Assembly: GCA_003439945.1 (NCBI GenBank)
Contig: QVRM01002155.1
Coordinates: forward strand, 218,691 to 282,690
DNA length: 64,000 bases
Direction of reading: 5' to 3'
From: Dermanyssus gallinae
Taxonomy: Eukaryota; Arthropoda; Arachnida; Mesostigmata; Dermanyssidae
The stretch's first letter is position 1. Every line of letters begins with the position of its first letter. Both the position numbers and the translations under genes were made by a program. Below, piece by piece: positions 10,433 through 22,999 of this stretch. The notes under the pieces are model-generated. The model worked only from the letters and a program-made list of their open reading frames with translations, was not told the DNA's origin and did not search any database.

Positions 10433-12360
10433 CGCTCTCATGATTCATAAAATTAGTTTTAGAACGTATCAGCGGTACGGGCTGATAGTTCAATATTCGA
10501 AGTCAAACACCAGCGACTGTTTTTCTGTATAAGATCCACTAAACCGTTTTAGACTTTGTAGAAACTATCTAAAACTTGCGCTTACTACAAATACCGGTAT
10601 TTTCTGTTTATAGCTGATATGTATATGTATATATATATACATACATACATATGTATATATGTATATAACATTGACACTCAGAATGGTACCGGAGGAGCTT
10701 GACCGAGCCATGGAGGAAAGCGGCTCCGGGAGGAGTTGAAGGGCACACCAGTGTGTTCATGTGTCGGACGGATAAATTCATCTTTTCAGACAAGCAGACA
10801 CGTATAGAGTGTGCACTCAGAGATACACACGCGCTCATCACCACAACGCAGCGACTTGCGAACTGGCGAAATAAGGCTTCGGTTCGGAGTTAGTGCGAAA
10901 TGAGAACGTCCTGTCAGCAGATCGTGAGGAATTGAAACCACCATCGTCGTCATAAACGACTCGAGTGGTCTGGCTGGCGCCAGCCATCTTGTTTCCGTGC
11001 GGGAGAAACGTTTACTGCTACCGCGGTTGCTCGTTTTTCGTCTGTTTTCCCCTTACTCACTACCCGTATTTTTTCTGTGTTCCTCATTTGCCGTAATCCA
11101 CTATGCAACCCTGTTCTTCTCTCCGTTTCCCTATCTCCCCTTCTTTCTTTGCCTATCCCTTTCTCTCCCTGTAATGTCTCGCTTACGCTCGCCTTTTCGT
11201 TGTAAAGACACTTCTTCGTTCTGTGTTTAAATACGCTTCTCTATTCTTCTAACGCGCGCGTTTCTATATACTTTCTTATTTTCCCCTTTCTCCGCCGTCT
11301 TTTCCATTGTGTGTGTCTCTCTCTCTCTCTTTTTGTCTAGCGTGCTCGATCTCTATTTCGGCCTCTGTCTTCCACGCTTACTCGCGACTGTCTCCTTTCC
11401 AGCCCAGTTCTTTGCCTTTGTTCGTCGGTAGTCGTCGTCGTCTCCTCCATCGAGAGCGACGAAACGCGCGAAGTAGCTCGATGAAGTCGCAGTGCTCGAG
11501 CCTTGTCGTAGAGCCAACATTGGTGGCGGCCTTAGTGGTTCGTTGTGCTGCGTTCCTGCTGCTGCTGCTGCTGCCGCTGCTGGCGGCGGTGGTGGTGGTA
11601 GGAGTGCTGAGTAAGGGTCTTCTTGTACACTTCAATGGTTGCCCAACCACGAGCCACCGGCACCGAGACAACGAAGACGCTGCGAAGCGGCAACGGCGAC
11701 AACAGGCGACTTCGTTCATGCGAGCCACGATGTCGATGCCATGACACGACGACAACGACAACGACAACGAAAACGACATCGCCATCGCTAGCCGCAAGGG
11801 GTCCTCCGTTCCTCACACATTCGATGCTGCCCTCACGAAACCCCAACTCGTCACCGGGCGCTGTGCCGCGTAATCATTGCATTGCGCTGGTGTAGCTGTC
11901 GACGACACAATGCATACAACCCGACACACCAATTGGGATGAGACAGAGGCTCGAATACAGGGGGAGGGGCTCTCTCTACCAAGTACAGAAGCTTGAGCCG
12001 CAGCCGCCAATGCCGCTGTTATGTCTACGGTGACTGGTGGAAGCGTAGACTGTGAGCGCTTCTGTGAGCGCTATATAGCCATACAGACGACCACGTAGTG
12101 CTCTAACGAACAACACTGTGCCGTGTTGACTGTGCTTATTTGCGGTGAAAACCGCAGCCTACAGATGCTTCGTTGGTATCGGTATCTGCTTGACTCCGGT
12201 AGTAAGTGTGCTCGTGTATATGCTAGAAAAGACAGACGTGTATGTATCCCTATTTCTGGGGTTTGGTTATGGCCGCCTATCTTCTTTCATCATATTCGGA
12301 CTTATCCGCAATTTACAAATGAAGAAAGCATGCAAACCAACCTATATATACACTTAAATT
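9800..12360. other. No gene recognised; pyrimidine-rich 11.05-11.45 kb
   Basis: A C/T-rich stretch is followed by GC-rich CTG/GACAAC tracts (11.55-11.78 kb). No splice-bounded conserved exon was seen. Confidence 0.45.
10388..10432. repeat. (TA)n, ~45 bp
   Basis: Uninterrupted dinucleotide array. Confidence 0.95.
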
Positions 12361-12454
12361 GATCGCCTGAGACCTGTCTTTTGACTGGGTTCTACTTCAA
12401 GTGAAGCTCTACGGGAAGTATTAGCATATTAGAAGTTATTCGATGTTTTGTATA

Positions 12455-12494
<40 letters not shown>

Positions 12495-12573
12495 ATAACT
12501 TCTAATATGCTAATACTTCACGCAGAGCTTCACTTGAAGTAGAAACCAGTCAAAAGACAGGTCTCAGGCGACC
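12361..12573. repeat. Palindromic fold-back element with a (TA)n centre
   Basis: The arms 12361-12443 and 12491-12573 are inverted copies: GATCGCCTGAGACCTGTCTT and TTGACTGG...TACTTCAAGTGAAGCTCT...TATTAGCATATTAGAAGTTA on the left return as the reverse complement on the right with few mismatches. The 47-bp centre is ATGTTTTGT plus (TA)n. Transcribed in either direction it would form a long hairpin. Confidence 0.88.
12453..12490. repeat. (TA)n in the centre of the fold-back element
   Basis: One GTA interruption near its start. Confidence 0.95.
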
Positions 12574-12595
12574 GATTTATGTGCCGCAGATTATA

Positions 12596-12598
<3 letters not shown>

Positions 12599-12636
<38 letters not shown>
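12599..12636. repeat. (TA)n, ~38 bp
   Basis: Lies 26 bp beyond the right fold-back arm. Confidence 0.95.
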
Positions 12637-12637
<1 letters not shown>

Positions 12638-12761
12638 CACGCGGTTTTCCTACAGCATGGCAGTAAAGAGCGACAGTCGATTCGCAAACGCGATTTGATT
12701 TACATTCAATGAGCTTCGACCTGAGAGTCTGATTGATTAAATTAAAATATGGGGCGACGCG

Positions 12762-12885
12762 GCCACACATAAATCGGTCGCCAGAGACCTATATTTTGGC
12801 CGGTTTCTACTCTGCGCGTAAAACTCTGCGCGGGATATTAGTATAGTGGGTAGTTATTCAATGTTTTGTTCTTCAGAGAATAACT
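12762..12885 (+). repeat. Diverged copy of the fold-back arm
   Basis: ATAAATCGGTCGCCAGAGAC, GGCCGGTTTCTACTCTGCGC and TATTAGTATAGTGGGTAGTT match the left arm of 12361-12573 in the same order and orientation, and continue through an ATGTTTTGT loop into GAATAACT, the start of the opposite arm. Confidence 0.7.
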
Positions 12886-13501
12886 TTGGAGGGAGCTTTG
12901 CTGCCCTCTACAAATAACTGCATAGCATTTAACATCTTACAAAAACAAAACGAGATTCATGTTTAGATTATTTTGTGCAGGATTTAATTAATTGGGTGCA
13001 AAAGGCTGATTCGGCGGACATGCCTATTCACAACCAATTATTTCAATGATTTGTGAATTTCAAAATTCTGATCGTGTTGTTCCGTCTCTTTACAAGTGCT
13101 GTTGCAGCCTCTGTATGTCTGATTGGCGTCCCTTTATTGAACTAAGATGTGTATCAAGCTGCCGGCATACTCGCACGTAACGCCGGTGTACTCTCGATAA
13201 AAGAATGTGTTCCTGTAGGTTCAAAAATGTCCTTATTATGTCAAAAATGTTATTGCCAGAAACGCTTATTATTATAGAAATAATTGTTTATACGTGGTCA
13301 TTTTACTGAAATAGACGCGCTGTGCCTACTACTGTGCCTTAGAAAATGTAGTATGCCTATCAAACGATACAATCTATATCTAGTTATTGATCACAATGTC
13401 TAATGCAACCACTTGTGCGCTTAGTATTGCGTTTAAAATTTTTTGCGCCATTGATTGAATAGGTAGCTTAAGTTATGCTTGGGTTTTTCAACTTTGTATA
13501 C

Positions 13502-13502
13502 A

Positions 13503-13560
<58 letters not shown>

Positions 13561-13563
13561 TTT
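13502..13563. repeat. (ATT)n, ~60 bp
   Basis: About 20 uninterrupted units. Confidence 0.95.
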
Positions 13564-13644
13564 TGAGCCTTGTATCTATTACTTTGGACACCACTTAGAG
13601 TTTAATGATTCAATTGGGGCGGCAGTTTGCCTTGTACGGATACT

Positions 13645-13905
13645 TAGAGGCATGCTCTAAGGGGCTCCTGCGATAGTCATGCTTGTGGCCTACCGGGTTG
13701 TTGCCGGTTCGAATCCTGTTGTTGATTGCATTTTCTTTAAACGATTCTCATTCTGAGAATAGATGATAAGCTATATCGATGAGATCCAGCAACCATCCTG
13801 TTACAACGATTGCTAGACTCTGAATATTTTAACATACCCAAATATGCTACCGCTTTAAGCGCCTTTGATATAAAGGGGTGAAATATGTATTTAGGTATAC
13901 ATACA
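13645..13905 (+). mobile_element. tRNA-derived SINE, copy 1
   Basis: A tRNA-like head ends in a B-box match, CCGGTTCGAATCC (13709-13721), followed by a body with GATTGCATTTTCTTTAAACG, CCAGCAACCATCCTGTTACA and a tail GCTTTAAGCGCCTTTGATAT...GTATTTAGGTATACAT. The same series of blocks in the same order occurs at 28313-28580, which defines it as an interspersed family. Confidence 0.75.
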
Positions 13906-16900
13906 TGTCAAGCGAACATTACATATTAGATATTTTCTCTGTAAATCTCGCCGCTAAACCAACGTTTCAGCCTTCGAAAATACACCAATTCAGTGTGAAC
14001 ATGCAAATGTCACCATGGACGCATAGATTTAGATCAATCCATGTGATGGCGGGAACATTGTGATAGTGAGAACATTGTGATGGCGGACACACCAGCATCT
14101 ACGCATTGCTTCGATAAGAGACGATACGGTGCTGCCAACAGACAGTGCTGGAATGACCGGCACAAGCAAATAATGGCGGGAGTCATTAACTAGTGGAAAG
14201 CTTGTAGACAACAATAGCAAATATCGCGCGCACCTTAGAGAAAATAATGAGATCAGAGGAAGAGGTTGACGCCGTAGATACGCAGCGAGGAGTGTGTCAA
14301 AGTCATAGTCTGGGAACTTCAGCTGACTCTTGCGACGCCACAAAAGTGTCGGCGAAACGAAACCATCGCACGTTCAGTTAGTCGAGCCGTTGCCGCCAGC
14401 CCTCCTGCAAGCCGTTCTGACAAGCTTCCGTTGTTAGACCGCTAGCTAGACCACGGACAGATGTCTGGATAGAGTAGGTAGAGAGCCAGATTGACCCCGC
14501 GCCGGCAATTTTTACTGACGAGCTTTCAACAGGATCAGCGCTGCGTAACCTGACTTTTCCACCTCCCTTTTTTCGCCGCGCGCGCCCTTTTGCTGGTTAC
14601 CCGGCTCTTATCACATCCCACACATAGGAAGTGGAAAAAGGAGAGATAGAGAAAGAGAAATGACAAAAATAGAGAAGGAGACGATTGAGATATGAAAAAG
14701 GATTATTAGAAAGAGAAGAAGAGAGAGGCAGAACCTGGCAAATCAGTGACTTGGATTCATCCGCCAGCGAAAGTCAGCTGGCGACAGCAGTCGAACTTAC
14801 ATTCCCAGCCGAGACACACACAAGTTCAGATGTTCTAACCAGCCGCCATTCATCTAGAAATCGACAGAGAAAGGAGATGGGGACAAACAGGGAGATTTAG
14901 GTACGCATACAAAGAAGCATGTGCGAGTGCAGAGCCATAGTCTTTTTCAGTTCCTCTGAACGGCAGTTCGTCTTGCCTGTTGCTATTATGACTATCCGCA
15001 GCAGCACACCTATAGAGCCCGAAGCGTAGCATCCGCCTAGAGGAGCCATTACATACATACATCCACCCACTGACATACGCACACACATATGCATACACAT
15101 ACTTGTATATGAATCGGTCGAAATGACTGCTCACCCCGCACCGAATCCGGTCTTACAGCTCGGCACATCGTCATACTACCAATCCACCGCTTCACTGCTT
15201 TACAGCGATTAAGTCTATTCGTACCATTGTGTGCCTACGTTTATACTTCACGATGTACTGTCAAAGGCCCCGTCGAAACCTACTTTTTGTCTCTCAGTCT
15301 TAGTCTCTCGGTCGTCTTCGGCGTCTCTTTGCACTTCGCGGTCGCTGAATACTCTTCGGACCTAGGCGTGGTCTTCAAGACAACGACGACGACGGACGAA
15401 GCTCGCGGCTGAACAACGAATCTATTCCTCCGTCCTTCCTTATTTGATGTCGTCGTCGTCGTTGCTGGTTCGTCCTCATTTTACCCGCTTCTTTAGTATT
15501 CCTACTAGTGCGACGAGTACTTCCACTGCTTTAACAACGCGTACTACTACTGCTGCTGGTACGACCGCCTCAACCCCTTCGGTAAGGTCGGGAGGAGAAT
15601 AATGAAAAACGAACGAAATAAGTCGAGAGAAACAGGAAAGAGAGAACAAAGGAGGAGGGGCTAAGGGAAAACGCGAGTAAACCGATGAAGACCTATTGTC
15701 GGTCACCAAAACCTCGAGATGGCCTGTCACCTCAATAGGAATGCACCGGTTGGTGCCCGTCGTAGAATAGTCGCGTAGTACACAAAATTAAGCGTAGCTA
15801 TCCCTTTCCTCTACACCCAGATACTCACCAAACCCCTTTCGCCCACACCAAGACGCCTACCTAACCATTTTGTACTTAATGGTCTGTGTCTCGTAGAACA
15901 GCGCAGTTTCCTTAGCCAGTCTATTCTCCTGTCCAAACAGATATTCGGTGAGTGTATCCGTCGTTGGGATATTGTATGTTGGCCAATAAAACGCTAACTA
16001 ATACACGTGTCCATTTTTGCTGGTGTCATATATTACTAATGTCACGTATGTGAGCTGTTGTACAACACCTATCGACTCTATTCGTAGACAAAGAGCATTG
16101 CTGTCCCCAGAAATGCTCCCGCCGCGGAACTTCGTCGCCTTTGTTTTATCTTCATTTTTCTCCAGGGGGTTGCAGTTGGCGTCAGTGGCCCGATGCAGCA
16201 GGCGATTCGGATTTAGGTGATTCACTTAATCAGTGATGTACGTGCATCATGCATTTTCGAAACATCCCACCGAATAGGGAATTTTTGCAAATGAAGTACC
16301 TGCAGACGCAGAGTGCTAGATTATCTGCGTATCTGTGGGTGTCGTATCTAAATATAGGTAAGGGTATGCTCCGGAGCCGTGATTGATTTTAAAGGACTTT
16401 TCTTCTCTTTTTCTATTACCTACAGAAGTCGTGGGACTTTCATGGGCACCAGACTACAAGTCGGCTTATCAAGGCTATCAACCATGCCTTAATGTCCATG
16501 GATACTACTTGGAGAAAACAAACACGAGAACTGCAGAAATTACCCCTTTTTTCCATTTCCCGTTGATATTGTGCCCATTTAACTCAAAACATCCGGTGTT
16601 TGCAGTTCGGAAGAACGGCACACGCTGACATTGTAAATCGACTTCTACCAAAACCGTGTTGCTTTTCAGGCAATCAATTTGGGGCTTCTAGATTTGATGA
16701 GCTGGCATGGAAACAGAAGCTTATAAAGTAACCAATTTTTTACATTCTGCGGCACGACAAAAACATCGATGGGACACCTTTTACTTTAAAAACAGCCTCA
16801 AAAAGACGTATTCTCTATTCTAAGGGTCGACACGAGTTACATGTTGTTTGTAATTTGTGTTCGTTCCATGTTATGTCAGGGCTTACATATTACGAAAGAT

Positions 16901-17416
16901 TAGCTAAGTCAATGTGCCTAGCGAGCTGTTGTCTGAGTGTAGTCTGTAGCTAGCGATTTTTTTTATAATAATTTATTTGTCGTTTAGTACATTTGTATGC
17001 TTACCGTGTACCATGTCTGAAGCGCTTTTCTACACTACTGAATGAACCACGCGGAACTGCTACGAGTTGTTCTTGTTTTAACGCTCTTAGCTATAAGAGT
17101 GCAAATTAAGGTGCAATAAGTCTATTCAGTTTCAGGACAGATGCAGTAACCTTAATAAGTCGATCCCTTGTTATTTGCATGCTGTTTTTGTTTGCCCAAC
17201 GGGCAATTAGAAGCTTCTTAGAAAATCGTCTTATTCTTTCTATCAATTCTATTGGCAAGGGATTTATTTTTCTAGCATCAAGGGCACCGCTACTAAGGAG
17301 CTACAGTACATCACTAATACACTATGGCAGGGTCATGTGCGCGTTATTTTGTTGTTGTCATTACACAAAATCTTACTTTACATATGTTTATTACTATATA
17401 CTACGTCCCCCATAAA

Positions 17417-17417
<1 letters not shown>

Positions 17418-17462
<45 letters not shown>
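17418..17462. repeat. (TA)n, ~45 bp
   Basis: Uninterrupted dinucleotide array. Confidence 0.95.
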
Positions 17463-17466
<4 letters not shown>

Positions 17467-19263
17467 GTAAGTTGCATTTTATCCATTTCTTCTATTAAAA
17501 TATAAGGTGTTGATCCCAGAACACAGCTCTCTAAGAAGAGGGGTTCTTTACAACGTTTGTAAGTGTGACAAGCCTGTTTGTTAGATTCTGCATGAATCAA
17601 AGGTCTACCTCTAAGACTGCAATTCATATGAATGCGTGAGTCACATAAAATATCAAACTCACATACCAATCGCGAAAAAAAATAAAAATACCAAAAAAAT
17701 TGTAACGGCCCTGATCTTATCCCTCCTTTCAATAAAAGTTACAGTGAGTAGAGTCTTGGAGCCATTTAAGATGCTGCAAGGCGTGCAATGAGCCCTTTCT
17801 AATAGCATAATATAACAGGTCAAACCAAGTGATCCTATCACGGGACAATAAACAAATTTGCTACAACAAGAGGCGCCGTACAGCTTTGCATAAAAAGTTC
17901 TACTTCAAGATAATGCACGCAAGATAGGAATACAAGTTACAGAAGCAGATCTTCTACTTTTCGGTGGTATGATCCCAATGCTTAAACTGGAATTAGATAA
18001 ACATACCAAGATGGCGTACAGCATACACGAAACATTCAGAAATATTTTAACTGTTGAACTTATATTCAAATTCGCATAGCCAATCGTAAGTGAAGGGTTA
18101 ATAAAAAGTATATTAAATGTACATACTTATTTAATGCATTAATAAACTGCAAGCAGTTAGTTGAAATGGATCAAATGTGACGTAAGTCATCTTAAGTACA
18201 AAACTACTGTAACCTTGTAGACTCCTTGCCTGTTTCCATGATTCGATATACACTGAGCAGCCTTCAGCTTGCTATACCTGTTAGATGCATAGCTACTCAC
18301 TAGGTCACTTGTGCGCTAGAGTTGAAATTAAATAATATAAATTCAATGACTGTGAAGTTTCAGTTTAGTTGGACTTAGCGATCATCTTTAATGCGCGTTA
18401 ATCTTCATCCGGTCGCCACGAATTGAACACACGAAATACTATATTTACTACTGCGTTCAGCCCCCCCCCCCCCTTCCCCCCCGAATCAGAGATGATAATG
18501 GCTGGCAAAGATTTGAGTATATACATACATATGTTCAGAAATGTTTCCCAGCAACCAAGTCGGTGCAAAGTTATTGTCTTAGGCAAGCCAATTTGCACTC
18601 CAAATATGAGGGTGCGCGCCAAAATAATTAGTGCACAGTCTATTCGCTTCCTGAAACGACACCGTTTAATTGTAAGTGAGGAGCCCCAGGAGTTGTCTCG
18701 GCATCTGTCCAAGAGTTTAGTGAAAACTATTCGCCAGATCTTGGACAGATAGACTTTTTGGGTCGATTCAAATTGTGTTTACCTTTCTTCCGTATAGGAA
18801 GCATGGGAGCAACTTTCCTGAGCACAATGTCTTATTTAAGGCTCCGACTGCAACTACTATCTCAATTTTAAAGTATGCGTTTTATTTTATCGTATGACAC
18901 GCTCGTGGAGGATTGATATTTTATGTGTGCAGTGTGAACGAGACTCGCCAATTTCTATTTTATTCCTAGGTCAATCTTATTATACGTGACTAACCTCACA
19001 AGCGCTGACACGTAATTTGCAAAGCTTTATAAACACATTTATTTTATCAATATTTCTGTATTTGTTCTATATATTCGCTTCTTCCGAGAGCAGACATGCA
19101 GACACGTTTAATATGCAGTTTATTCAGTTTATTAACTGCGATGTTACCCGCCCATTCTAACATACAACCTACGCATGATGGTAACCACAGGCGGACATTT
19201 ATTTGAGACGTTTTCCGTTAGCATAGATTTTTCAATAAATATGCGTTTTTTGGATCTTCTATC

Positions 19264-19268
<5 letters not shown>

Positions 19269-19301
<33 letters not shown>
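19269..19301. repeat. (TA)n, ~33 bp
   Basis: Ends in ATCGATATCC. Confidence 0.95.
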
Positions 19302-19305
<4 letters not shown>

Positions 19306-20181
19306 ATCCCGTCGATCAGCAATGTGATTCACCATACTTGCGAAATCAACCAGGCAAACAACAACTAGGTGTGCAAATAATAAATTAAAAATAAATATAC
19401 TTAAGACAAAATTTACTCATTATATGAGGAAGTTTGTATGCAGCAGCATACCATTGCATCAAGATCAACCGCACACCCTTTCTTGGCGTGATATTGACCC
19501 CGCGCCTAATCTTCAACACGTTGAGCAAATTTCAGCAAGAGGCTTGGACTGCTTGAAACTTCGTGACATCGATCCTAAAACAATAATAAGCACAATAAAT
19601 ATAAAGGCCGTTCAGATAATAAGATACTGCCGATCAACAGTAGCAACTTTACTCGCAATAAGTGACCAAAAAGATTGAACCGCAAAAAAATTATAAAATC
19701 CTTCTTTATGACGTCCGGCAACGTGCTAACCACTTGGAATTTGCAGGCCCCCCGCCCGGCGCTATGACCGAATGGGATGCGTTCTGTCTTTTTAGCTGGA
19801 ATATCAAATGGAACAAAAGACTGGTAGGGTTACACGTGACTATATCAACGGAGAATAAATGTTTCGTTGAACTTAATACATTGGTGTTCACTGCTTCGCT
19901 AAAAAAATATTGTCACTTAAAGAAAACATGTATTTGGGGATTTAGCTTATGGGACGCCGGAGTGAATACAGACTTGTACGAAAACCTAAGGACATTAACA
20001 ACATTTTGATGATCGGAATTCAGGAGCCGATCTCAAGGTAGGTTTAGCTTCTGTCGTCGTGGTGGCTGTTCTTTCTTGACCCAGTCTTTTCTATTTTTCC
20101 ACATTATAAAAAATATATTTATATTAATTAAACATCTATATATTTTCCACAACACTATATATTTTTTTCAATACATTACTA

Positions 20182-20186
<5 letters not shown>

Positions 20187-20225
<39 letters not shown>
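20187..20225. repeat. (TA)n followed by T run
   Basis: 31 bp of TA then about nine T. Confidence 0.95.
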
Positions 20226-20227
<2 letters not shown>

Positions 20228-21540
20228 TCCAATGGCATATTTGTTGTACAACGTATATAAATAGGCATTATCTTTGTACATGCCTTTATTTATACGCTGA
20301 AAGAGAGTCACGTAAGGCACAACATAAGCATAACGACCTACCGCGCAGCGCCATAGATTAGCATGTATAGGTCATATTATTTTTCTGCGCGAGCTGCGTG
20401 ATTGCTTACGTAAACCAACAACCTTGCAAGACACAGCTTGAGTCCACAGAAACGTTATTAATTATAGATCCAGTTTACAGCTGTTCGCGTCTAGGATTAA
20501 ACAGGACTGAGCTGCTTCGCAGGATTCATCGCAGTTTCGGAAACCCGAGATTGGAGGGAACAGAAGAGAAGCTTTGAAATCGATAAACCTCACGTTCGAA
20601 TGCGGCATGCGGGTCGGCGGCCCAGTCTCGTGTCTTAGATCTGGAAGCAGATTTTCCACTCATGCCCCTCTCCAAGCACGATGATCCAACGTATTCTCTA
20701 AAGAAATCCGAAGGAAAAACAAAGCACTCTGCCGTGATATGCCAGCCTCTGCGGTGAGCAGAACCGCTCCTTTGTGCGCGAAACGGTGAGACCTCGCCTA
20801 ATGCCGAATAGGCCAAATTGTGATCTGGAAAGTCTTTGCGTGTTGAAGCGTGTTATGCGCGTGACTGACGCTACGCTTACGAACTGTCGCAGGCAAAATT
20901 GAGGAAAACACATCGCAGTCATACGTAATACGGAAAAAAGGACGCTTGTTAAACAATAGGGAGGGAGGCGACTGGGTGGTATATATATAGTTGTGGCAAG
21001 GCATTATTTCCTAAGAAACTTCTCATATTTTTTCTGTTACACACAAAAAAACACAGCGTTACTCAATCAATATACATATTGTAGGAAGAAGTGAAACAGA
21101 CTAAAACAATCGCAGATGACTTTTAGTGATCTCCCACGTTTCCCATTGTCGCAAAAGACCTAGTTTTCGTCACAGATAACAATTCAATACAAGAACAAAC
21201 ACTCATTGTATCCGGCAAGCCAATAAGGGAATTTTACTGGACGCTTCTGTTGCGCTCGCTCAAATTATAATTGGTTCATTTTTGACACACAACCATGGGC
21301 GCGCACTCGGGTTACGATGGTTGTGTGAGACACTCTAAGCTTTGTGACTAACTCACGCGTTGTCACTCAGAGATAATGTTCAACAGTTTATCAGTTATTT
21401 AGCGCAAGCGATCTACCTCCAGCGTAAAAGGTCTTCCAGAACGGGGTTCATCCAGAAGGCTTAGTTGCCGGAACGGAACTTAGCGAACCCCTTGTGGTTG
21501 TTGAATGAATGCCAGTACCTAAAATTATTCGTTATCCGTT

Positions 21541-21636
21541 ATATATATATATATATATATATATACATTATCTGTAAAATCTAGAAATACACATTTCAGT
21601 TCTTCGTGTCCCGCCTCTATATATATATATATATTT
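21541..21636. repeat. Two (TA)n arrays
   Basis: Arrays at about 21541-21566 and 21617-21636 separated by 50 bp of unique sequence. Confidence 0.9.
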
Positions 21637-21894
21637 ACATATATATACATATGGGGGACAGAAAGAGACGCAGTCATGTTCAGTCGACAAACTAGCAAGC
21701 AGTAGAAAAGAAAGCGGAAGGTCGATTGATTGCATCTCCAGGTGGCTGGCGGTTTGGCCGCACTGCACTGCCACAATTGCAGCTGCTACTGTTACAGCAT
21801 CTACTGCGTGTTTTGCTGCTGTCGCTACTAATGGCAACACGTGACGTACGTCATCGACATCGTCAACGGTTGCTCCTTGTCACGTCTTGTCTGG

Positions 21895-22270
21895 GACAGT
21901 CAGAAAGAGAGATATAGGGGGCCAGCGATAGAGGAGGGGGCAAGAAGAGGTAAGCAGAACGAAAGGGGAACCCGAGAGAACGCAGGCAGACGGAGAGGTG
22001 AACAGATAGGTGAACATAGGAGGAATACAGAATGGACGCAGGGGAGAGGACAGGGCATAAATAGCAAACAGAGAGGGAGAGATAGGAGAGAAAAATAATG
22101 GGAAAAAGAAGAAGAAATACTAGAGGGAAGAGAAAGGAAGGCCTAAAGGGTATATAAGAAGAGGGGACAGGGAGGAGCCGCAATGATATATGTAAGAGAG
22201 GAGAAAAGGAAACGGGCGTGAAAGAGACAGAACGAGAAACACAGAGAGAGAGAGAGAGAGAAATAAGTGT
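21895..22270. repeat. Polypurine tract, ~370 bp
   Basis: The plus strand is overwhelmingly A and G, including a GAGAGAGAGAGAGAGAGA run at about 22243-22261. Confidence 0.85.
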
Positions 22271-22916
22271 CATACAGAGAGAAGACTCGGGAACCGAAGG
22301 CATGATGATATAAGCGGGGACAGAGGAACAAGCCGTGATGATATGGGTAAGGGAAAAAGAAAACGTAACCAGATGGAAGCGATGGGCTCTCTGTCGGTTG
22401 TGACGTTGCTGGTTGGTGCAACTTCTACTACAGGCTGTTGCTGTTGTGCTGCGGTAGTCGAGTCGGCCCGGTTAGGGGCGTTGAAACAGGCGGTTGAGGG
22501 CACTGTTCAAGGTAGTTGGATGGGTTAGGGGAGGGGAGGGGCGCTTACGAGGGGAGAGCAAAGCATAACAACAGGAATTGGCGAGAAAGTATTGGACGAA
22601 CAGATTGCATCGCAACAATAGCAACAGACGCAACAGCAGCAGCAGCAACAACACAAGAGCAGTAAGGCCGACCATGGGACAGTCCCGGCATAATAGGAGA
22701 ATGGAAGACAGAGAGACCGAAAAAGCCAAAGTAAGGGTAGAAAAACAGCACATAGAGAATACGTTAAGAGCATCGGCGTACTGAAGCAAGTCGCTAATGT
22801 ACATCCGATGTAGTACGTGCTGTTCGGTGGCGTATAGGTGGTAAAGCAGCTGGGAAAGCTGGGAATGTTTGCGTGTGTACACAGACGTATACATATTCAC
22901 GTCTATCTACATACTC

Positions 22917-22925
22917 ATATATATG

Positions 22926-22987
<62 letters not shown>

Positions 22988-22990
22988 TAT
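22917..22990. repeat. (TA)n, ~74 bp with GTATGTA interruption
   Basis: One of the longest dinucleotide arrays in the window. Confidence 0.95.
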
Positions 22991-22999
22991 ATGTTTGTG

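Larger units (their letters stand above)
13910..21540. other. Long gene-poor interval
   Basis: Unique A/T-rich sequence, a purine-rich run at about 14635-14735, a C run at 18464-18482, and the TA arrays listed. Frames at 19424-19678 and 19662-20009 show no recognisable family. Confidence 0.5.

Noticed and set aside
12145..12360. Plus-strand frame with two hydrophobic segments after an ACCGCAG acceptor-like site
   Set aside because: Looks membrane-like but has no ATG start, no codon bias, no recognisable family and ends in a TATA-rich stretch. A lone exon cannot be excluded.
19424..20009. Two overlapping plus-strand frames (84 and 115 codons)
   Set aside because: Not repeat-derived, but no motif or splice context was recognised; insufficient to call a gene.
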